Shown here: positions 18,093 to 27,060 of the stretch, one piece after another
Layout: each line of letters starts with the position of its first letter
Position numbering within the stretch: position 1 is the first letter of the stretch
Origin: Methanobacterium sp.
GTDB taxonomy: Archaea; Methanobacteriota; Methanobacteria; Methanobacteriales; Methanobacteriaceae
Length of the DNA stretch: 64,000 nucleotides
Reading direction: 5' to 3'
NCBI GenBank assembly: GCA_012838205.1
Contig: DUPR01000062.1
Coordinates: 1-64,000 of the forward strand
Notes under the pieces: model-generated
What the model was told of the DNA's origin: nothing
The model's input: only the letters and a program-made list of their open reading frames with translations
The model's database searches: none
Made by a program: the position numbers and the translations under genes

Positions 18093-19676
18093 ATGGAAAA
18101 TTTATTATTTGAAGATTTAAAATTATCCCGTGAAATGAAACATGCCATTAGAGACATGGGATTCGAAGAAGCAACACCAATTCAATCACTTGCCTTACCA
18201 CATATATTAGAAGGGAAGGATGTTATTGGACAAGCACAAACAGGAACTGGAAAAACAGCTGCATTTGGCATACCTGTTTTAGAAAGACTTGACACATCTA
18301 ATAGGAGTGTTCAAGCAGTTATTCTCTGCCCCACCCGAGAACTCGCCATTCAAGTAGCAGAAGAAATCAAAAAATTATCTAAGTACCAAAAAACATCAGT
18401 GTTACCAGTTTATGGCGGACAACCAATCGAAAGACAGATCAAAGCACTGAAAAGGGGAGTGCAGATAATTATTGGCACTCCTGGACGGGTAATGGATCAT
18501 ATTCACCGACGAACTCTCAAAATGGATCAAGTGAAGATGATAATCTTAGATGAAGCAGATGAAATGTTAGATATGGGTTTCAGAGAAGATATAGAATTTG
18601 TCCTGGAAAAAATACCAGACCAAAGGCAGATGCTTTTGTTTTCTGCAACAATGTCTCCAATAATATTGGGGTTAACTCGGAAATACCAAAACAATCCGGA
18701 AATGTTGAAAGTAACCCATCAGGAACTTACAGTTCCGGAAATACGTCAAGTATACTTCGAAGTCCGGGAACAAATGAAGTTAGATCTATTAACCCGTCTA
18801 ATAGACATGCACAATCTAAAGCTTGCACTCGTGTTCTGCAATACAAAACGTAGAGTGGATCGTCTAGTAAGCCACTTACAAACTAGAGGTTATTTTGCAG
18901 ATGGACTTCATGGTGATATGAGTCAGAATCAACGTGACCGGGTTATGGCTAAGTTCAGAAAGGGACAAATTGAAATTTTGGTTGCTACTGATGTTGCAGC
19001 CCGAGGAATAGATGTGGATGATGTAGAAGCAGTGTTTAATTATGATGTGCCAAACAATGAAGAATATTATGTTCATCGGATAGGTAGGACTGGCCGCGCT
19101 GGCAAAACCGGACAAGCCTTCACATTTGTGTCTGGAAAGGAAATATATCAGTTAAGGGATATTCAAAGGTATACCAAGGTCAGGATAGAACAAAAGAAAA
19201 TCCCCTCCCTTCATGAAGTTGAAGAGGTAAAAAGAGATCTTTTCATGGAGCAGTTGAAAAAAGAAATGAATACTAGCGATTTACAAAAGGAAATTCATTT
19301 AGTAGAAAGATTAATGGAAGAAGACTACAGTTCATTAGAAATTGCCGCTGCTCTGCTTAAATTATACAATGGTTCTAAAGATGATGCACTGCAAATATCA
19401 GGTTCTGACTTCAAAGACACTGGTGCTCAGCCTGGAATGGTTCGATTTTTCATAAATGTAGGTAGAAAACAGAAAATAAAGGCAAAAGATATAGTAAAGG
19501 CCATAAGGGAGGTTTCAGGTCTTTCTTCCACCAGTATAGGTCGTATTGATGTTTTGGATAAGTTCTCCTTCGTTGAATTACCTGAAAAAAATGCACTGGA
19601 AATAAGTGAAGCTCTTAAAAGAAAAGGAATAAAAGGGTTAAGAGTAAATCTGGAACCTGCCCATAAAAAGATGTAA
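18093..19676 (+). CDS. DEAD-box RNA helicase with DbpA-type RNA-binding tail
   Basis: 527-aa ATP-dependent RNA helicase. Q motif GFEEATPIQSLALP, motif I AQTGTGKT near residue 50, PTRELAIQ, motif II DEAD near 153, SAT, ATDVAARGIDVDD, and motif VI HRIGRTGRAGK. A helical dimerisation-like stretch (about 375-440) is followed by a DbpA/CsdA RNA-binding domain (about 445-520; MVRFFINVGRKQKIKAKDIV, FSFVELPEKNALEI). The architecture matches bacterial CsdA/CshA cold-shock helicases used in ribosome assembly and mRNA turnover, and is common in mesophilic methanogens. Monocistronic. Confidence 0.95.
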   Translation: MENLLFEDLKLSREMKHAIRDMGFEEATPIQSLALPHILEGKDVIGQAQTGTGKTAAFGIPVLERLDTSNRSVQAVILCPTRELAIQVAEEIKKLSKYQKTSVLPVYGGQPIERQIKALKRGVQIIIGTPGRVMDHIHRRTLKMDQVKMIILDEADEMLDMGFREDIEFVLEKIPDQRQMLLFSATMSPIILGLTRKYQNNPEMLKVTHQELTVPEIRQVYFEVREQMKLDLLTRLIDMHNLKLALVFCNTKRRVDRLVSHLQTRGYFADGLHGDMSQNQRDRVMAKFRKGQIEILVATDVAARGIDVDDVEAVFNYDVPNNEEYYVHRIGRTGRAGKTGQAFTFVSGKEIYQLRDIQRYTKVRIEQKKIPSLHEVEEVKRDLFMEQLKKEMNTSDLQKEIHLVERLMEEDYSSLEIAAALLKLYNGSKDDALQISGSDFKDTGAQPGMVRFFINVGRKQKIKAKDIVKAIREVSGLSSTSIGRIDVLDKFSFVELPEKNALEISEALKRKGIKGLRVNLEPAHKKM

Positions 19677-19838
19677 AATCCAAAAAAAATCTTTTCTTTT
19701 AGAAAATTGTGATTATCCGAGGACATATGGTAAAAAATGGGCTTTCATGTATTCACCATTCAAAATAATGTGTTTATTCAGATAATTGCGTTGGTTCATT
19801 TTTTTTATTTCGAATAATTTTATTTTTCCTTGGAGAAG

Positions 19839-20210
19839 TTATTCTTTCATATTTTTTTCATTATCTTGGCGATTACTTTTAGCTAAAACTCCGATTAAAC
19901 CGCCAATACTTCCTGCTATCCCACTAATGACAAAGCTGATAATAGAATTTTCAACAAGTAGTATAAAATTTCCAGGGGTTGAAATTATTGCTGCTAAAAG
20001 AGATCCTAAACCTCCTGCAAGACCTCCATTAATAGCACCATCTTTAAACGTGCCTCCGGCCCAGTATGCTGCGATTAAACCACCTATTATAGGTGCGAAG
20101 ATACTAATAAATGTGGCCACTGCCATATCTACTGATTTGAAAAGAAGACCAACTATTTCTAAGACAATTGTCACCACAAAACCAATAGCCACTGTAGTCC
20201 AGTTTACCAT
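19839..20210 (-). CDS. DUF5518 small membrane protein
   Basis: 123 aa, almost entirely hydrophobic, with about four membrane segments and the family-like loop YWAGGTFKDGAINGGLAGGLG. GGGGGAATGTT precedes the ATG. It is a paralogue of the gene directly upstream (YKDGAVTGGMAGLFG loop). Function unknown. The two copies probably arose by tandem duplication and are co-transcribed. Confidence 0.75.
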   Translation of the reverse strand: MVNWTTVAIGFVVTIVLEIVGLLFKSVDMAVATFISIFAPIIGGLIAAYWAGGTFKDGAINGGLAGGLGSLLAAIISTPGNFILLVENSIISFVISGIAGSIGGLIGVLAKSNRQDNEKNMKE

Positions 20211-20544
20211 AACATTCCCCCTTTACAAAGTCATTTTTTTTAATTATGATTCCAACACTTCCACCAATAATTCCTAATATAAGGCCAATAATGGACCCTA
20301 AGGCAACTCCACCGATAATAGCAGTGAATGCTCCTAACAGAACACCACCCAAGATAGCACCGCCAAACAAGCCTGCCATCCCGCCAGTAACTGCACCATC
20401 TTTATAATCCCCACCAGCCATAAATGCTGTGATAAGACCACCAACTATTGGAGCTATAATTCCTAAAAATGGTATAAATATACCTAAAAAACCGATAATA
20501 ACTGTTATTAAAATTCCAATAATAACTGGATTCCAATCTGACAA
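20104..20544 (-). CDS. DUF5518 small membrane protein, 3' end apparently frame-shifted
   Basis: The first ~105 residues are a normal DUF5518 membrane protein (MAGGDYKDGAVTGGMAGLFG and three or four helices). The frame then runs 107 bp into the downstream paralogue in the wrong phase, giving a tail of non-family residues (YWFCGDNCLRNSWSS). The break coincides with a run of eight T on the plus strand at 20234-20241. One base fewer or more there would give a stop at once, at about 20223 or 20231, and leave a clean end before the next gene's SD. Either a sequencing error, a real frameshift, or slippage. Start is TTG 20544. Confidence 0.7.
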   Translation of the reverse strand: MSDWNPVIIGILITVIIGFLGIFIPFLGIIAPIVGGLITAFMAGGDYKDGAVTGGMAGLFGGAILGGVLLGAFTAIIGGVALGSIIGLILGIIGGSVGIIIKKNDFVKGECYGKLDYSGYWFCGDNCLRNSWSSFQISRYGSGHIY

Positions 20545-20623
20545 TTATCTCATTTGAAAAATTTTAATCTAATATTTCTATTTTTTCCATTTTTTATAGA
20601 GTATATCAGTCATCCCTCGAAGT

Positions 20624-21490
20624 TTAAGAACTTTTTTTTAAGGCATCGGCAACTAAATTAGCCACTGAAACAGCACTTATTTCTGATTTAAGGGTATCAG
20701 TGCCTACAACATCATCTGCTCCGGCTGTATAAATCTTTAAAAGTGCGTCCTCAACCAACACGGGATGCACACAACTTACCATAATCCTGTTAGCACCAAG
20801 CTCTTTTAGAATATTACAAGCATTGACAATGGTTCCTCCAGTGCTGATAATATCATCAATAATAACCACATCCCTACCATCTACATCAAGATTCTTGGTC
20901 TTTGTCTGCACATTATCAGGAGATAAACGTATTTTTTCCAGATAATCAGATTCACAGTTCAATATTTTCGATATTTCGTTTGCAAAACTCATAGCACCAT
21001 TATCTGGGGCTAAAATTAGTGGATTATCAATATTATCACCTATAAAATTAGCAATAGCAGGCATAGCAGACAAATTATATGCGGGGATATTAAAAAGATT
21101 ACATATGCTTTCTTCATGGAGGTTGATACTGTACACTTCACTAGCTCCTGATTGTTGTATTAAATGAGATACAACCTCAGCAGAAATAGCTTCCCCATGA
21201 TTAAAACTTTTTTCCTGTCTACCGTAACCAAAATAAGGTATTACGGTTCTGATTTTTTTAACACCCATTCTACGTATTGTTTTCAAGATTAAAAACAGTT
21301 CCATTAGATTTTCGTCCTGAGGATAACCTGTGGATTGTACTACCACAACTCCCTCATCAACATCACCATTTATCCTAATGTAGCGTTCTCCATCAGGAAA
21401 TTTTCTAGTTTCCAGGGGACAAAGTATGTCGTCCATTTCCCTGGCAATGTTGGCTGCGAGTTTCTGGGAAGAAGATCCGCCTATTATCAT
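20624..21490 (-). CDS. prs: Ribose-phosphate pyrophosphokinase
   Basis: Makes PRPP from ribose 5-phosphate and ATP for nucleotide, His and Trp synthesis and, in methanogens, methanopterin. 288 aa from ATG 21490 (MIIGGSSSQKLAANIA), with GGTGATTTTT just upstream; the ATG at 21502 overlaps that site. Motifs: YFGYGRQEK, the ATP-binding loop, and the PRPP-binding DVVIIDDIISTGGTI. Archaeal class III-like short form. It is divergent from hypA. Promoter sequences must lie in the 185-bp gap. Confidence 0.95.
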   Translation of the reverse strand: MIIGGSSSQKLAANIAREMDDILCPLETRKFPDGERYIRINGDVDEGVVVVQSTGYPQDENLMELFLILKTIRRMGVKKIRTVIPYFGYGRQEKSFNHGEAISAEVVSHLIQQSGASEVYSINLHEESICNLFNIPAYNLSAMPAIANFIGDNIDNPLILAPDNGAMSFANEISKILNCESDYLEKIRLSPDNVQTKTKNLDVDGRDVVIIDDIISTGGTIVNACNILKELGANRIMVSCVHPVLVEDALLKIYTAGADDVVGTDTLKSEISAVSVANLVADALKKSS

Positions 21491-21605
21491 AAAAATCACC
21501 ATATAATTATTTAAAATGTTACTAAAGATTTCATTGGCTCAGTTACAACTTCCAAGACAATTAATGGCAGTGGAAGAAGCTGCCAGTTTTTTACTTTCAC
21601 TTTTT

Positions 21606-21655
<50 letters not shown>

Positions 21656-21674
21656 TCTCAAGAGAGGTAGCTTA

Positions 21675-22055
21675 ATGCACGAATTATCCATGGCCCAAGC
21701 CATTGTTGACACAATAATGGAGGCTGCAGAAAAAAATAACGCTGAAGAAATTTTGGAAGTGACAATTGAAATCGGTATGCTGACTATGCTAAATTCTGAG
21801 CAATTAAAATTCCTATTAGATGTTTTGACAGAGGGCACACTCATGGAGGATGCTAAAATCATTATTGAGGATGTGCCTGTCGAGATAAATTGTCGAAAGT
21901 GTCAATACACTGGACTGGCTAATACAGATGGTTCTGATCATTATTTAGCCATAGTTTTATGTCCTAAGTGCGGGGGTCGAGATGTGGAAACCCTAACTGG
22001 TAAGGAATGTAGTGTTAAAAATATCAAAATTGAAAAGAGTGATGATGATGCATAA
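21675..22055 (+). CDS. hypA: Hydrogenase nickel incorporation protein HypA
   Basis: Nickel metallochaperone for [NiFe] hydrogenase maturation. 126 aa. It starts with the Ni-binding MHELSMAQAI (His2) and carries the structural zinc loop with CRKC and CPKC pairs. GAGGTAG is the ribosome site. Its 3' end overlaps hypB by a few bases, so the two are coupled and the products act together. Confidence 0.96.
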   Translation: MHELSMAQAIVDTIMEAAEKNNAEEILEVTIEIGMLTMLNSEQLKFLLDVLTEGTLMEDAKIIIEDVPVEINCRKCQYTGLANTDGSDHYLAIVLCPKCGGRDVETLTGKECSVKNIKIEKSDDDA

Positions 22056-22704
22056 AATTGCAGATGTAGAAGTTCAACATGACATAATGATTGCCAACCG
22101 TAAACTGGCCCGTAAAAATCAGAGAATTTTGGATAAAGACAAAGTTTTTTCAGTTGATGTAGTGGGAGCTATAGGTTCTGGGAAAACATCCCTTATTGAA
22201 GCCTTAATCGATGCCATGAACTATAAAATTGGCGTTATTGCTGGTGATGTCATCAGCAAATACGATGCTGGAAGATTCGAAAAACATAACGTGCCAGTGG
22301 TGGGCTTAAACACAGGTAAAGAATGCCATTTAGACGCACACTTGGTAGAACATGCTTTGCATGACATGCCCTTGGAAGAAATTGATATTCTATTCATTGA
22401 AAATGTGGGCAACTTGATCTGTCCAGTGGACTTTGACTTAGGTAGCCATATGCGTATGGTGGTTATCAGTGTCACAGAGGGAGATGACACTGTGGAGAAA
22501 CATCCACTGATCTTCCAAGACTCTGACTTGGTGGTCATAAATAAGGTAGACCTCGCAAGTGCAGTGGGCGCTGATTCGGATAAGATGGTAAACGATGTTA
22601 AACAAATCAATCCTGAAGTTCAAGTCATTAAAACAAGCCTTAAAACTGGATCTGGCTTTGATGAAGTCATAAAAGCCATTGATCGTTATATGCGTGATCA
22701 TTAA
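22048..22704 (+). CDS. hypB: Hydrogenase nickel incorporation GTPase HypB
   Basis: GTPase that delivers nickel with HypA. About 218 aa. P-loop VVGAIGSGKTSLIEALI; switch region with ECHLDAHLV (Cys-His metal site at the dimer interface); ENVGNLICPVDFDLG; and base-recognition VINKVDLA. No N-terminal His-rich nickel store or CxxCGC motif, as usual for archaeal HypB. Three ATG codons in a row (22042, 22045, 22048) overlap the hypA end; 22048 gives the family-typical MHKIADVEV, but 22042 cannot be excluded. Confidence 0.96.
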   Translation: MHKIADVEVQHDIMIANRKLARKNQRILDKDKVFSVDVVGAIGSGKTSLIEALIDAMNYKIGVIAGDVISKYDAGRFEKHNVPVVGLNTGKECHLDAHLVEHALHDMPLEEIDILFIENVGNLICPVDFDLGSHMRMVVISVTEGDDTVEKHPLIFQDSDLVVINKVDLASAVGADSDKMVNDVKQINPEVQVIKTSLKTGSGFDEVIKAIDRYMRDH

Positions 22705-22839
22705 TTTTTAACTTATAATTTAATTTAAATAATCATCGAAAGAACTATTCCATAGAGCACTGATATTTATTGTGGATTAAATTGATTATTTTAAAAAAGG
22801 ATAAAATTATAGTAATCCAATAAATCACTTGGTGATTAG

Positions 22840-23865
22840 TTGAAGATCTGGATTGACATAGTAAACGCTCCCCATGTAAGGTTTTTTAAGAGCATAATCC
22901 ACTATCTAGAAAATGAGGGTGAAGAAGTTTTCATCACTGCCCGCAGATTTGGGGATGTTCATCGACTACTAGACCTATTCCAAATCAACTATCACTTGGT
23001 TGGATGGCATGGGGTGAGTCTTGAGGAGAAACTAATTCGCAGCACTCAGAGAGCTTATGAACTTTCCCAGATAATCAGCCGTGAAAAACCAGATGTGGCA
23101 GTTTCTAAGCATTCAATTGAATTACCTCGAATTTCATATGGTCTTAACATTCCCAGTGTGTATATTCTTGATAATGAACACGCTATAGCTGCAAATAAAC
23201 TCACACTACCTCTCTGTGATCGCATTATTCTTCCAGAGGTTATTAAACCAGAAAGTGTTGTTAGATGCGGTGCAGAACGTGACTATTTGCTGCCTTACAA
23301 TGGTACATCAGAGATTACTCATTTAGTGGATTTCAAGTACAATCCTCATATATTTGAGGATCTCAAGTTAGATCTTAAAAAGGAAAAAACTATTCTCATG
23401 CGACCCGAACCGTCTTTAGCTTCTTATCTTGATGCTGATTGCCGGACAACTGTACTGTCACCGATTGTCGAGGCTCTGGAAGACCAGGCAAATATTTTGG
23501 TGATCCCACGTTTCCGGGAACAGCAACAGATTTTCGAAGATGATGATCAGATCACATTAATCAAACCCCCTGTAGATACATTCAGTCTTATGAAGGCTTG
23601 TGACTTAGTTATTGGGGCAGGAGGTACCATGAACCGGGAAGCAGCCCTCTTAGGAACTCCAGTAATATCATGTTATCCTGGTAAGTTACTATCAGTTGAC
23701 GCTTATTACATTGAAAAAGGGCTAATGAAAAGGTCAACGAATTCTGAAGAAATAATTCAGATGGCTAAAGAACTGCTTAAGGATGATCATCACGTTGAAG
23801 AACTCGTAACTGATGATTTGTTCAATATTATTATTGAAAACATCTACAGCGCTGTTAATAGGTAA
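22840..23865 (+). CDS. DUF354 family GT-B-like protein
   Basis: 341-aa protein of the DUF354 family, whose fold resembles UDP-GlcNAc 2-epimerase and GT-B glycosyltransferases. N-terminal MKIWIDIVNAPHVRFFKSII and a C-terminal nucleotide-sugar-type segment GAGGTMNREAALLGTPVI. No biochemical role is established that I know of. A cell-surface glycan or lipid role is possible given the organism. TTG start with GGTGATTAG directly upstream. Monocistronic after hypAB. Confidence 0.82.
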   Translation: MKIWIDIVNAPHVRFFKSIIHYLENEGEEVFITARRFGDVHRLLDLFQINYHLVGWHGVSLEEKLIRSTQRAYELSQIISREKPDVAVSKHSIELPRISYGLNIPSVYILDNEHAIAANKLTLPLCDRIILPEVIKPESVVRCGAERDYLLPYNGTSEITHLVDFKYNPHIFEDLKLDLKKEKTILMRPEPSLASYLDADCRTTVLSPIVEALEDQANILVIPRFREQQQIFEDDDQITLIKPPVDTFSLMKACDLVIGAGGTMNREAALLGTPVISCYPGKLLSVDAYYIEKGLMKRSTNSEEIIQMAKELLKDDHHVEELVTDDLFNIIIENIYSAVNR

Positions 23866-24007
23866 AAATTTGTTTAAAAAATTTTTAATCTATAACTATA
23901 TAATGGATTGGTAACGATTTATTGTATTATTATTTTCCAAATATTTATTTTATTTGATTGTCATTATGGAATTGTAGGGGAATTAATTGGAAAAAATAGT
24001 AATTTAA

Positions 24008-24085
<78 letters not shown>

Positions 24086-24107
24086 TTATAGCACTTATAT
24101 TTTGAGG

Positions 24108-24115
24108 TATTTAAA
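24108..24115 (-). promoter_or_regulatory. TATA box of the tRNA-Ala gene
   Basis: TTTAAATA on the minus strand lies 24-31 bp upstream of the tRNA 5' end, the expected archaeal TATA position. Confidence 0.6.
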
Positions 24116-24397
24116 GTTAATGATGGTTCAGACTGGGCCAAGTTGCATCTTTTATCAACTTAATTTGGAGATATGATCCAAATTTCACAAAGCTTTTAAA
24201 GAGGTATTCTATAAAAATATATAAAACATAGAAATGCCATTACCCCCTTTACTGAACGTATTACTTATTAATTCATCTTAAATCAAATAAAAAGTGAAAA
24301 AAAAAATAGCAAACTATTAAAATGCTTTTTATGGATTAAAATGTTCTCATAATTTAAATTTTGCATTAATAGAATCCAAATTGGAGGATCAATATAA
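24116..24397. other. AT-rich intergenic region
   Basis: No ORF, RNA or clear hairpin. It contains the presumed plus-strand promoter of the membrane-protein/DUF1890/DUF1894 operon, and TTGGAGGATC close to the next ATG as ribosome site. Confidence 0.4.
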
Positions 24398-25477
24398 ATG
24401 GCTTTAATTGCTCAGAATCACCTGCAGTACATTATTGAAATTGCAGTAATAATCCAAATAGCGATTTTCTTTTTGTTGAATCTAGGCCCACTATCTTTAA
24501 ACATTGTTCTTTTAGTGGCTATGATCATTTCTGCAGGATTTGCTTTGATGTTTGGAGTCGATGCAGTCTTTTTATTCATTCCCGGCTTCACACACTCGGA
24601 ATTCACCCATCCTTACGGACCACTAGCCTTATTAGCCGTTGTAACTATTATGGCGGCTCTGCCAATAATGAAAGATTCAGGAATTAACACCAGGGGTCTA
24701 AAAATATTCATGTATGGAGTTATAGTTTTCATAACCATTGTCGGAGGATTAATGCACCGATCATTCCTTTTATTATGGTTCTTGGGACTTTTCATAGGAT
24801 TTTTCATCATATCCAAGTCATTCCGCCAAAAATCTGTGTTTACAGTTAAAAGGATAGTTCTTGTGGTTGTTGCAGCCATCATAGGTTTCGGATCTTTGGA
24901 ATTCCTTTCAAGGGTTTTAGATATGAGCATCTTTAGTCCTTTACTCAGGATTTCACGTATTGAAAATTTTTCAGTGCCCAGTATAAAAATGGTCATACAG
25001 AATGCAACATTAACTGGACATAAATTTGGGTCCTGTTATTGGCAGGATGCTTGCCATGGGGGTTCAGATGGATACATTTCGCTTCCAATGGCATTGGTAA
25101 CATTTTTCAGTTTGCCATTTCCCCTTTTTTATGGAATATTAGTAACCAAGAAGGATGTTATTGATTATATGCTACCCGGAATATTCGGCATGGCCTTCGA
25201 TTTTGGATACCTATTTTTAATCTTCTTACTGTTATGGTGTATCTTTATCATGTATTTTGGGTTTAACCTACTCCGAAAATACCGGAAAAAGAGAGAAAAC
25301 GGGGAAAAAAGCTGTTTAGGGAGGGAAGCACTGCTAATAGGATCTTTAACTGCTTTTATTACTCAAGCAATCATGGGGCTATTTTTGATGAATCGTTCCA
25401 TAAATGGTACAGCCCTTCTCACTTTTATTATAATAGGTGCGCTGATATTTGGTCATGTGGTTGTATTAAAAGAATAA
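24398..25477 (+). CDS. Unknown polytopic membrane protein (about 9-10 helices)
   Basis: 359 aa, not recognised. Hydrophobic segments run almost throughout. A longer non-helical extracytoplasmic loop at about residues 190-235 includes FGSCYWQDACHGGSDGY with two Cys that could be disulphide-linked, and a basic cytoplasmic loop KYRKKRENGEK lies before the last helices. The topology with one large late loop recalls O-antigen ligase/polymerase proteins, but no signature confirms this. It is followed after 48 bp by DUF1890 and DUF1894, so it is probably the first gene of a methanogen-specific operon. GGAGG ribosome site. Confidence 0.7.
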   Translation: MALIAQNHLQYIIEIAVIIQIAIFFLLNLGPLSLNIVLLVAMIISAGFALMFGVDAVFLFIPGFTHSEFTHPYGPLALLAVVTIMAALPIMKDSGINTRGLKIFMYGVIVFITIVGGLMHRSFLLLWFLGLFIGFFIISKSFRQKSVFTVKRIVLVVVAAIIGFGSLEFLSRVLDMSIFSPLLRISRIENFSVPSIKMVIQNATLTGHKFGSCYWQDACHGGSDGYISLPMALVTFFSLPFPLFYGILVTKKDVIDYMLPGIFGMAFDFGYLFLIFLLLWCIFIMYFGFNLLRKYRKKRENGEKSCLGREALLIGSLTAFITQAIMGLFLMNRSINGTALLTFIIIGALIFGHVVVLKE

Positions 25478-25525
25478 TGATATATATTGGAATGTTTGGT
25501 TGACTAAACTAAATGAGGGATATTT

Positions 25526-26023
25526 GTGAAAAAAGCTATTATATTATTAGGATGTCCAGAATCACCATCTCAAACACCATTAGCTGTGTATGCTACTAAT
25601 AAACTGATAGGCATGGGCTATAAGGTGGATGTGGCCAGCACACCATCGGCAAAAAAACTGCTGGAAGTATCAGATCCTGAGGAACATTATATCAAAAATA
25701 AGATCGACATAGAAACTTGTCTTGATGGGCTTGAAGAGGGAGATTATGATTTACTTTTAGGATTCGTACACAAAGATGCTGCGGTTAGTTATTTTGTGAC
25801 ATTTTATCACATACTCAATACTAAAAGTCTAGCACTAGTTTTCCACAAGGACTCTGAAAAACTGGAGCACTATGAGAATTCAGTTATGGAAAACACAAAT
25901 GCTGATATTGTCTCAGCCAGAGCTTACCATAATCCCACACCTTTAAGGGTACGGCTGGACAGAGCACTGGATAAACTCACCAAAAAAGATGATATGGGAA
26001 AAAAAATTGAGGGGGATAATTAA
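25526..26023 (+). CDS. DUF1890 family protein
   Basis: 165 aa, soluble alpha/beta protein starting with KKAIILLGCPESPSQTPLAV, characteristic of DUF1890, a family confined to methanogens, with a known crystal structure but no assigned function. GTG start. It overlaps the DUF1894 gene by one base, so the two are translationally coupled and their products may interact. One Cys near the N-terminus (LGCPE) is the most conserved-looking residue. Confidence 0.82.
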   Translation: MKKAIILLGCPESPSQTPLAVYATNKLIGMGYKVDVASTPSAKKLLEVSDPEEHYIKNKIDIETCLDGLEEGDYDLLLGFVHKDAAVSYFVTFYHILNTKSLALVFHKDSEKLEHYENSVMENTNADIVSARAYHNPTPLRVRLDRALDKLTKKDDMGKKIEGDN

Positions 26024-26325
26024 TGTTTTGTCTTGAAACTTACCTCCGTGAGTCTGAAAACTATGAAATTCACATGACCCGATCAGGATTCAAGGATTGC
26101 GCCCTTTTTATTGAAGAAAACGCCCCGGAAGTGGTTCATGTCAAACCTGGAGAAAAAATAGTAGGGGCTCGCATTATTGGGATACCTCCAGTACCAATAG
26201 GTATAAACGAAGAAAAGGGCACCATAATGCTACCTTACACTAAACCATGCTATGGATCAGCAACTGTGGAAATACCCGTACCTCCTGAAGAAAGAGAGAA
26301 GATTAGGGCTGTAGGGATAGATTAA
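26023..26325 (+). CDS. DUF1894 family protein
   Basis: 100 aa. It has the DUF1894 pattern MFCLETYLRESENYEIH, FIEENAPEVVHVKPGEKI and ARIIGIPPVPIG. Methanogen-specific, function unknown. Directly coupled to DUF1890 (TAATG overlap). The nearby metE-thyA-mch block suggests a link to C1 metabolism, but that is context only. Confidence 0.82.
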   Translation: MFCLETYLRESENYEIHMTRSGFKDCALFIEENAPEVVHVKPGEKIVGARIIGIPPVPIGINEEKGTIMLPYTKPCYGSATVEIPVPPEEREKIRAVGID

Positions 26326-26411
26326 TCAAGTCCTATTTTTTTTATTTTTTTAGTCTAAATAAATACCCGACAAAAAAAATCTCACTTTTTCTAATATTCC
26401 TTTTAGTTAAA

Positions 26412-26849
26412 TCAGTCCCTGTCATATCCAAATTTTATAATATCTTTTGGATTTAAATTATTTTCCCAATCCCAAAAATGGGCTTCACCCTTTGAAACAC
26501 GGAAGATCACTAGTTCTGGACTTTCGGCTGTGAGGCCAAATTCAGATAAGAAGGGTCGGTCAGACAAAACCTTCTTTTTAATTTCAACATCATCCAAAAA
26601 TTCAATCTCACCAGAAACTCTTAACATAGTTCCAACCATTTCGTCAGGTTTAAAAAAAGCGAACTCCACATTGCCATTTTCCTGAAGTTGCCTTACCAAA
26701 TCCTTCATGGTAGCTGTTTGGAAGTAAAAACCAGTTTCATCAGCGTACCACATTCCCATACCCCTCACACGGGGTTGGGTCCCGTCAACTGTAGCTAACC
26801 AAGCAACAGGATTTTCATTGGCAAATTTCACACAGTCTACAAATTCCAT
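26412..26849 (-). CDS. Pyridoxamine 5'-phosphate oxidase-like flavoprotein
   Basis: About 145 aa of the FMN-binding split-barrel (PPOX-like) type: NPVAWLATVDGTQPRVRGM, FYFQTATMKDLVRQLQENG, and a C-terminal AHFWDWENN. Likely binds FMN or F420 and reduces or shields a small substrate, unknown. ATG 26849 has GGAGGG 8 nt upstream and is chosen over TTG 26855. It is convergent with DUF1894 and transcribed alone. Confidence 0.82.
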   Translation of the reverse strand: MEFVDCVKFANENPVAWLATVDGTQPRVRGMGMWYADETGFYFQTATMKDLVRQLQENGNVEFAFFKPDEMVGTMLRVSGEIEFLDDVEIKKKVLSDRPFLSEFGLTAESPELVIFRVSKGEAHFWDWENNLNPKDIIKFGYDRD

Positions 26850-27060
26850 GAACAATCCCTCCCAAAAAATCTTTCACATATCAATATAAACCAATCTCTT
26901 AGCTAACTTATTTTATATTATTTTATTAATAAAATGAAGGTAGCCAAAAACTGCCTATCCAATTGATTTTATATATGTTGGAAAACCATATTCAGATAAT
27001 TACATATTATAATATGAGCACATGAAACAGCCACAAATAAGTACTTCAAAGAGGTGTATC

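Noticed and set aside
21566..21584. GGCAG...CTGCC hairpin in the prs-hypA gap
   Set aside because: Five-base arms with a nine-base loop; too weak to call an operator or riboswitch.
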